From contig CAMHBE010000050.1 in NCBI GenBank assembly GCA_946183095.1, forward strand, positions 1-10,102: a DNA stretch of 10,102 nt, given 5' to 3'. Within the stretch, counting starts at the first letter, position 1. Each line of letters begins with the position of its first letter. This stretch comes from an uncultured Clostridia bacterium (lineage in GTDB: Bacteria; Bacillota; Clostridia; Oscillospirales; Ruminococcaceae). Below the pieces are notes generated by a model. It had not been told where the DNA came from. It worked only from the letters and a program-made list of their open reading frames with translations, and ran no database searches. The translations under genes were made by a program, and so were the position numbers. Of the stretch, positions 6,766-10,102 are shown in pieces.

Positions 6766-7076
6766 TTTTTTATAACTTGCTTAATCCCTTAACGGCGGGC
6801 TTTGCCCGACGAAGTGAGCGGGCGAGGCGGCAAAAAGACGCCCGCCCTTTTTCCTGCATAAAAATCATACCCCTCAAACCACCCCTCACGGCTGCCCATT
6901 TGACCGTCGAAATCGGTGCAACACCGCTCCAAGTTCCAACGCTTTCTCTGTCTGCCCGAAACGCTGCCAGAAACGGCTCAAATTTGCGTCCGCAGTCCTC
7001 GGAGGTATCCACACCCGACCTTGCCTGTAAAATCGCACACGGTGCGAAACAGGGCGGTTCTTGTTGGCATGTCCGT
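6766..7076. other. About 310 bp non-coding, hairpin-rich; presumed origin-of-transfer region
   Basis: No ORF here has a ribosome binding site or a recognisable protein pattern, although several overlapping open frames exist on both strands. The stretch holds a cluster of small inverted repeats: CGGGC-TTT-GCCCG (6796-6808), GCGGGCG / CGCCCGC (6818-6824 / 6839-6845), CGGTG-CAA-CACCG (6914-6926) and TCGCAC-ACG-GTGCGA (7033-7047). It sits directly upstream of the RHH relaxosome and relaxase genes, the usual place for oriT. Its G+C is higher and more uneven than the flanking genes. A promoter for the mobilisation block must lie here or upstream, but I could not identify a convincing one. Confidence 0.6.
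6794..6861 (+). other. Candidate oriT core with RP4-like nick site
   Basis: A 7-bp stem GCGGGCG / CGCCCGC (6818-6824 and 6839-6845, 14-nt loop) is followed by CCTTTTTCCTGC. The TCCTGC at 6852-6857 matches the core of the RP4/IncP nick consensus YATCCTG^Y, which would place the nick between 6856 and 6857 on the plus strand. In RP4 an inverted-repeat arm likewise ends several bases before nic. GGCGGGC at 6794-6800 can compete for the same right arm. The relaxase has RP4 TraI-like motifs, which makes an IncP-like nick site reasonable. The same hairpin plus T-run could instead act as a plus-strand terminator, but no plus-strand gene is seen. Confidence 0.45.
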
Positions 7077-7445
7077 TCACATACCCATGCACGGCTCATA
7101 ATCTGTTTTTAGATCGTAAAGCAGGTCACGGATATTGTCATACTGATCGTAAAGTACGTTGTTTTCAATATCAGACAGTGCGTATTCTCCGGCTTGCTCT
7201 ATCTTGGAAGCAGCCGCATTGATGTCCGCGAGGCTGTCCTGACAAGTGAACAGCGGTATGAGATGCTGCCCGAAGTCGCTGTCGGCAAGCAGAGATACTC
7301 TGAATCTATCGCTTCCCGGTCTGATCTCGGACGGCGGATTCTTTATCCCGATGCGCTCGAGATTTTCGCATAGATCGCTGACGAGCTGCGGCAGGGCAAT
7401 GACTATGCTGCCTTTTCTCGATTGGACTATTGCCTGAAATATCAT
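7077..7445 (-). CDS. Small protein, possibly ArdA-like antirestriction domain
   Basis: The product of 122 aa is soluble, acidic at its end and without membrane segments. Its second half (SLADINAAASKIEQ, then IRDLLYDL) follows the spacing of ArdA-type domains, where a helix of the form ...LDELN.LA..LE... precedes ...DLINLT..LD.... The same pattern occurs in the 358-aa protein of this window. ArdA proteins mimic DNA and block type I restriction enzymes. The identification is weak and rests on pattern only. ATG 7445 is preferred (AAAGGAG with about 10-nt spacing); a GTG at 7454 is only 1 nt from that site. The protein ends DYEPCMGM, part of the tail group. It lies immediately before the presumed oriT, with a terminator-like hairpin upstream and no obvious promoter of its own. 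Confidence 0.72.
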   Translation of the reverse strand: MIFQAIVQSRKGSIVIALPQLVSDLCENLERIGIKNPPSEIRPGSDRFRVSLLADSDFGQHLIPLFTCQDSLADINAAASKIEQAGEYALSDIENNVLYDQYDNIRDLLYDLKTDYEPCMGM

Positions 7446-7469
7446 GTCATTCACGCTCCTTTCCGAACG

Positions 7470-7505
7470 AAAAATGCCTTCGGAGACATATCTCCAAAGG
7501 CATTT
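7470..7505 (-). terminator. Intrinsic terminator or attenuator after the DUF6103 gene
   Basis: Positions 7472-7486 pair with 7491-7505 around a 4-nt loop. The 15-bp stem has one mismatch that is a G-U pair in minus-strand RNA. In the minus direction the right arm runs into TTTTT (7474-7470). It starts 11 nt after the DUF6103 stop and ends close to the ribosome binding site of the 122-aa gene. A promoter for that gene would hardly fit in between, so partial read-through or attenuation is likely. Confidence 0.75.
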
Positions 7506-7516
7506 CGCTCATATTA

Positions 7517-7744
7517 TCAAGTCTCGGTATTGTTACTGTCGGGAGCTTTTCTCGGCTTTCCAACAGGCTGCTGCTTTCCCATCATGTCAATAAAATCACG
7601 GACATTCTGCGGTACTGTCTTGACATACATCTGCTCCGCATACTTCGTCAGTTCTTCCTCCACGGTAGTTCCTTTCTGCTCAGTGTACATCTTCAGAGCC
7701 GAGAGCTTTTCATTTTCCATCGTGATAATGATGTTCTTTCCCAT
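7517..7744 (-). CDS. DUF6103 family protein
   Basis: The 75-aa protein matches the DUF6103 pattern as I know it from Clostridia ICEs: a short strand (KNIIITM), then EKLSALKMYTEQKGTTVEEEL, then YVKTVPQNVRDFID, and a proline/lysine-containing end. The N-terminal strand plus two helices resembles an RHH-type DNA-binding unit, but no biochemical function is known to me. The start is ATG 7744, preceded by GGAGG with 6-nt spacing (GGAGGTTTCACATG); a TTG 24 nt upstream has no such site. It follows the DUF3846 gene by 20 bp and ends just before a strong hairpin, so it is the last gene of the accessory block. Confidence 0.85.
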   Translation of the reverse strand: MGKNIIITMENEKLSALKMYTEQKGTTVEEELTKYAEQMYVKTVPQNVRDFIDMMGKQQPVGKPRKAPDSNNTET

Positions 7745-7764
7745 GTGAAACCTCCGTATCTCAG

Positions 7765-8130
7765 TCAAAAGGATATGACGAAAGCATATGTATCGTCCTC
7801 GATCTCGTCCTGAGTGATCTCCTCAGGTTGCGCGAACTGCTGACAGTATTTCTCGCACTGCTCATCAGTGAGCGAACACAGATCCTCACCATTTTCTCCG
7901 CAAACAAAGAAGTTGCCGACGATAATATGACCGCCGACCCTGCGGTTTCCCTCAAGTCCGATGAGCTTACCCTCGTCATTGAAAACGATATTTACCTTGT
8001 TGTCGATCTCCATAATGTCGATAAGACCGCCCACAGCTTTCTGCAAACTTTCAAGGTCAGTACCTATCTCAGTTTTGTAAGCGGGCTTGGCGGGTTCGAC
8101 CATAACCACAGTCATTGTTTTTTCTGCCAT
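7765..8130 (-). CDS. DUF3846 domain protein
   Basis: The 121-aa protein shows the DUF3846 pattern: an N-terminal strand MTVVMVEPAKPAY (6-18), LESLQKAVGGLID (26-38), NDEGKL..L..NR (51-63), then IIVGNFFV (69-76), and SLTDEQCEKYCQQF (86-99). The family is common on ICEs, plasmids and phages and has no established function that I know of. The start ATG 8130 has a perfect AAGGAGGTG with 5-nt spacing. The frame stays open upstream, but only as a shadow of the 229-aa gene. The end (acidic DEIEDD, then TYAFVISF) weakly resembles the acidic-plus-hydrophobic tails of its neighbours. There are four cysteines in the second half (C77, C85, C92, C96). Confidence 0.88.
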   Translation of the reverse strand: MAEKTMTVVMVEPAKPAYKTEIGTDLESLQKAVGGLIDIMEIDNKVNIVFNDEGKLIGLEGNRRVGGHIIVGNFFVCGENGEDLCSLTDEQCEKYCQQFAQPEEITQDEIEDDTYAFVISF

Positions 8131-8143
8131 TTTAACACCTCCT

Positions 8144-8833
8144 TCAGAAGAATGAAAGCTGCATGGATTCCTCGGGTTCTTCCGCGCTTTCGGCGGGAGT
8201 TTCGACCTCTGAAACATCATCAGCTTCACATTCTTCATCTTCATATTCTTCTTCGCTGCTGTCCGGATCCCGCATCGTAACGCTCTCCGGTAACGGCTGT
8301 GACAGCCTGTTGGCAAGGCGCTGAAGCGAGTCCAGCACCCATTTCGGATCTTGGTATCTGCGCATGGACACAAGGTCGTCCCGGGATATATAGTGTTTCA
8401 GATTCTGAACATATCCGAGAACTGCACCCACACACAAAGCCTGTCTCTGCTTATCGGTAAGACCGCCGATGTTCTCCCTAATAAATTTCAAGTTTTCATC
8501 GGCTACGATGATCTGTAACGCTGCAATGGCATCGGCTCTTATCTGTTCCGGGTTTGCCATGAAATCCGGCGAGACTTCCGGAGGAGTTTCACGATAATAT
8601 ATATCGGGATATTCTCCGGAGCCGTACTTATTCTCCATTTGGCTCTTGTAATACATGATGTGGCTACGTACAAGATTCATGTTTATGCCGTCTGTCCAGC
8701 ATGGATCGGAACCGCCGTATTTATTCAGCTGATCCCAGCGATCGAAGCTATCCTGCAATGACCTTGTGAGCGGATCGTCACCGCCCAACCCGAACAAAAG
8801 CTGACCGCCGGTATCTATATTCCGTCTGCTCAT
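8144..8833 (-). CDS. Unknown ICE accessory protein with acidic tail, 229 aa
   Basis: I do not recognise the family with certainty. The protein has a polar N-terminal part (1-45). A segment with DGINMNLVRSHIMYYK (about 49-64) and PDIYYRETPPEVSPDFM (76-92) follows, then a helical region (95-180) including LTDKQRQALCVGAVLGYVQNL. The tail (189-222) is mostly Asp/Glu and ends in ESMQLSFF. There are no membrane segments or signal peptide. It starts at ATG 8833, 1 nt after the TAA of the 358-aa gene, with no good Shine-Dalgarno, so it is probably coupled to that gene. A longer frame to 8917 exists only through overlap with that gene and is rejected. Neighbours suggest a role in establishment or defence evasion, but this is guesswork. 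Confidence 0.85.
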   Translation of the reverse strand: MSRRNIDTGGQLLFGLGGDDPLTRSLQDSFDRWDQLNKYGGSDPCWTDGINMNLVRSHIMYYKSQMENKYGSGEYPDIYYRETPPEVSPDFMANPEQIRADAIAALQIIVADENLKFIRENIGGLTDKQRQALCVGAVLGYVQNLKHYISRDDLVSMRRYQDPKWVLDSLQRLANRLSQPLPESVTMRDPDSSEEEYEDEECEADDVSEVETPAESAEEPEESMQLSFF

Positions 8834-8834
8834 T

Positions 8835-9911
8835 TTACATCGACATCGTTGGCGACTCATCAAGCTCAAAGCCGTTCTCGCTGTAAATATAGCCGTACTC
8901 GGTTTCTTTTGCATCATCGCTTTCTATGAGATCGCGACCGAAGCGCTCATAATCTATGTAGTCTGCAACGGTATCCTCAAAAAACTGTGTCTGATCTGAG
9001 CGGCTGTTGGAGCCGTAAAGTGCCTCTCTACCATATTCTTCGGCATCGTAAACCTCCACTAACTCCATGCAGTCAAGGTTGTCTATGATATTACTGATGC
9101 CGTATATGGTCTCAGGTCTGTATGCTTCAACAGCGGCGGCGAACTTTTTCTTTTCATCCTCATCGGAACAATTCGCCCATTCAGCAACACTGTTCAGCTC
9201 CGTAAAATTTATCTCCGACAGTTCTGCTATCTCGTTAAGGTACCGGTTATTTACATCAACTTTGACATCACAGTCATCAAGATCTGAGACCCCGAGGTTT
9301 ATCCTCGCAGTCTCGATACCGTCTTCGTCCATAGGCAATCCCGACATAAAGTGTTTTCCGTTATACTCAAGATGCACATTCATAATGTAGTTCTTTGAAG
9401 GCTTCGGCGGCTCCGCAAAGGTACTTATGAATTCCGCTTCACGGTCACACGCGTCCTCGCACTGCATACTTAACAGCTTTACAATCTTCGGATCATTTAC
9501 CGAGATACACATATCCGGCACATTGGTATGCACGAGATTACGGTTGATCTCTATGCCGACAGTCTGTTTATCATAGTCAAGTGTTATCGAATACCCGAAG
9601 TCGAGACCCTTACGGAAGTTCTCGAAATGCTCCTGCGCAAGGCTGCCGTACAGCGGTGTCATGATGTATTCATTCTTTTGGCTTGGATAGAAATACTCAT
9701 CGGTGGACATCAGCGGAAGAACATCTTTAGCCCACACCGTATCCTGAAATCCGCTGTTTTTGATAGTTTCGGATATGCTCAGAGCCTTGTCGTAGATGTG
9801 GAACGGGAATGACAAACCGCCTGCGTTATACGAATGAAAGTATGTTGTTGTCTGATTCTCTATGACCGTATAGAGAGCTTTTGTATTTATATCTTTCAAT
9901 TCAACGCCCAT
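8835..9911 (-). CDS. Large protein with ArdA-like antirestriction C-terminal half
   Basis: The 358-aa protein has two parts. The N-terminal half (1-165) is unrecognised, with DGYSIT-like strands and a few cysteines. From about 195 to 345 it follows the ArdA pattern: ELNSVAEWANCSDEDEKKKF, then ISNIIDNLDCMELVEVYDAEEYGREAL (272-298), then DYIDYERFGRDL (317-328) and YGYIYSENG (339-347). These correspond to the ArdA stretches ...DLINLTQNLDCYEFYP..., ...YFDYEAYGRD... and ...GYVYDNG.... ArdA is a DNA mimic that inhibits type I restriction; the acidic composition agrees. The usual ArdA is about 165-200 aa, so this is a fusion or a longer variant. The start ATG 9911 has AAAGGAG with 8-nt spacing and overlaps the preceding stop (TAATG). 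The protein ends ELDESPTMSM. Confidence 0.82.
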   Translation of the reverse strand: MGVELKDINTKALYTVIENQTTTYFHSYNAGGLSFPFHIYDKALSISETIKNSGFQDTVWAKDVLPLMSTDEYFYPSQKNEYIMTPLYGSLAQEHFENFRKGLDFGYSITLDYDKQTVGIEINRNLVHTNVPDMCISVNDPKIVKLLSMQCEDACDREAEFISTFAEPPKPSKNYIMNVHLEYNGKHFMSGLPMDEDGIETARINLGVSDLDDCDVKVDVNNRYLNEIAELSEINFTELNSVAEWANCSDEDEKKKFAAAVEAYRPETIYGISNIIDNLDCMELVEVYDAEEYGREALYGSNSRSDQTQFFEDTVADYIDYERFGRDLIESDDAKETEYGYIYSENGFELDESPTMSM

Positions 9912-10084
9912 TATCCGCGCTCCTTTCCGTCCGCTATATAGCGTCCTGTGTTATCGTAGATGCGACCCTCGCCGTCGATACGGAGCGTCTTGTGCTGCGA
10001 GAGGGCAAGCATAATCATCTTGCAATCCTCCGCGCAGACTCCCGTATGCGTCACCGGATCAAAGTCCTTTCTGTCAAACAGCAA
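9911..10084 (-). CDS. Small protein of 57 aa with TTG start (or 3' end of a longer gene)
   Basis: TTG 10084 is preceded by GGAGG (10097-10093) with 8-nt spacing, and the frame ends in TAATG shared with the ATG of the 358-aa gene. The product starts LLFDRKDFDPVTHTG, carries two cysteines four residues apart (CAEDC, residues 17-21) and ends RYIADGKERG. I do not recognise it. The frame is still open at the window edge (six further codons without a stop), so it may instead be the tail of a longer gene. The strong ribosome binding site favours a separate small gene. It would be the first gene of the accessory operon visible here. Confidence 0.55.
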   Translation of the reverse strand: MLFDRKDFDPVTHTGVCAEDCKMIMLALSQHKTLRIDGEGRIYDNTGRYIADGKERG

Positions 10085-10102
10085 TTGTGATACCTCCGTT
10101 TT

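Larger units (their letters stand above)
1..10102. mobile_element. Part of an integrative and conjugative element (mobilisation and leading region)
   Basis: The window holds a MOBP-type relaxase, an RHH relaxosome protein, a VirD4-type coupling ATPase, a TOPRIM primase-like protein and several ICE-associated accessory families (DUF3846, DUF6103, ArdA-like). All are codirectional on the minus strand and packed with short or negative spacing. This combination is known from Clostridia conjugative transposons of the Tn1549-like kind. No integrase, excisionase, attachment site, VirB4 ATPase or VirB6-like channel gene lies inside the window, so neither element end is visible. It could equally be a conjugative plasmid, but the gene set resembles chromosomal ICEs more. 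Confidence 0.85.

Noticed and set aside
6755..6790. TATAAA-like -10 box just upstream of the RHH relaxosome gene
   Set aside because: It lies about 13 nt from the start codon and overlaps the ribosome binding site, and no -35 is found at 16-18 bp; too close to drive a normal transcript.
6770..7112. Overlapping open frames of about 60-110 codons on both strands in the region between the 122-aa gene and the RHH relaxosome gene
   Set aside because: No ribosome binding sites, composition rich in Arg/Pro/Cys, frames open on both strands at once, and the position is that of an oriT; better explained as G+C-rich non-coding DNA.
8834..8917. Upstream-extended start of the 229-aa gene
   Set aside because: The extension lies wholly inside the 358-aa gene in another frame and has an implausible basic sequence; ATG 8833 fits the coupled stop-start arrangement.
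1..10102. CRISPR array, tRNA, rRNA, insertion sequence or integrase
   Set aside because: No regularly spaced repeats, no tRNA-like cloverleaf that I could find by eye, and no transposase or recombinase motifs in any frame.

Overview
The window looks like part of an integrative and conjugative element (ICE) from a Gram-positive gut-type Clostridia, probably in the Oscillospiraceae/Ruminococcus range. The grounds are strong AGGAGG-type ribosome binding sites, a MobP3-type relaxase, a VirD4-like coupling protein, and DUF3991/TOPRIM, DUF3846 and DUF6103 accessory proteins that typically travel together on such elements. I see no chromosomal housekeeping gene, tRNA, rRNA, CRISPR array, integrase or insertion sequence. 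Every gene I can support is on the minus strand, so transcription runs from high to low coordinates.

Layout in transcription order. (1) 10084-7517, accessory block: a 57-aa small ORF, a 358-aa protein with an ArdA-like (antirestriction) C-terminal half, a 229-aa unknown protein with an acidic tail, a DUF3846 protein and a DUF6103 protein, all closely packed. A hairpin with a T-run follows (7505-7470). (2) 7445-7077: a 122-aa protein that may be a second, smaller ArdA-like protein. (3) 7076-6766: about 310 bp of hairpin-rich non-coding DNA, which I interpret as the origin of transfer. (4) 6754-43, mobilisation block: ribbon-helix-helix (RHH) relaxosome protein, MobP3 relaxase with Sel1-like repeats, winged-helix protein, DUF3991/TOPRIM primase-like protein, a hidden 51-aa RHH gene, a tandem-RHH protein with a long acidic tail, and the VirD4 coupling ATPase. 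Stops and starts overlap or abut at most junctions of this block. An inverted repeat after the coupling gene (3-38) closes the window; the type IV secretion genes would be expected beyond it.

How the parts may work together (inference): the RHH protein and relaxase assemble at the origin, nick the plus strand at an RP4-like site near 6856/6857, and VirD4 feeds the relaxase-DNA complex to the secretion channel. With that polarity the ArdA-like block enters the recipient first and the relaxase and transfer genes last. The entering strand would be the template strand for all the genes.

The most unusual observation is that five otherwise unrelated proteins (primase-like, tandem-RHH, 358-aa ArdA-like, 229-aa unknown, 122-aa ArdA-like) end in a very short methionine- or phenylalanine-terminated motif, usually after acidic residues (ESMSLGM, ESMQLSFF, ESPTMSM, TEISM, EPCMGM). 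This could be a shared C-terminal tag, perhaps a secretion signal read by the coupling protein. Other notable points are a perfect internal Shine-Dalgarno and start between the two RHH domains, a duplicated LVKYI active-site-like motif in the relaxase, and three TTTGACCCC repeats over the start of the RHH relaxosome gene.
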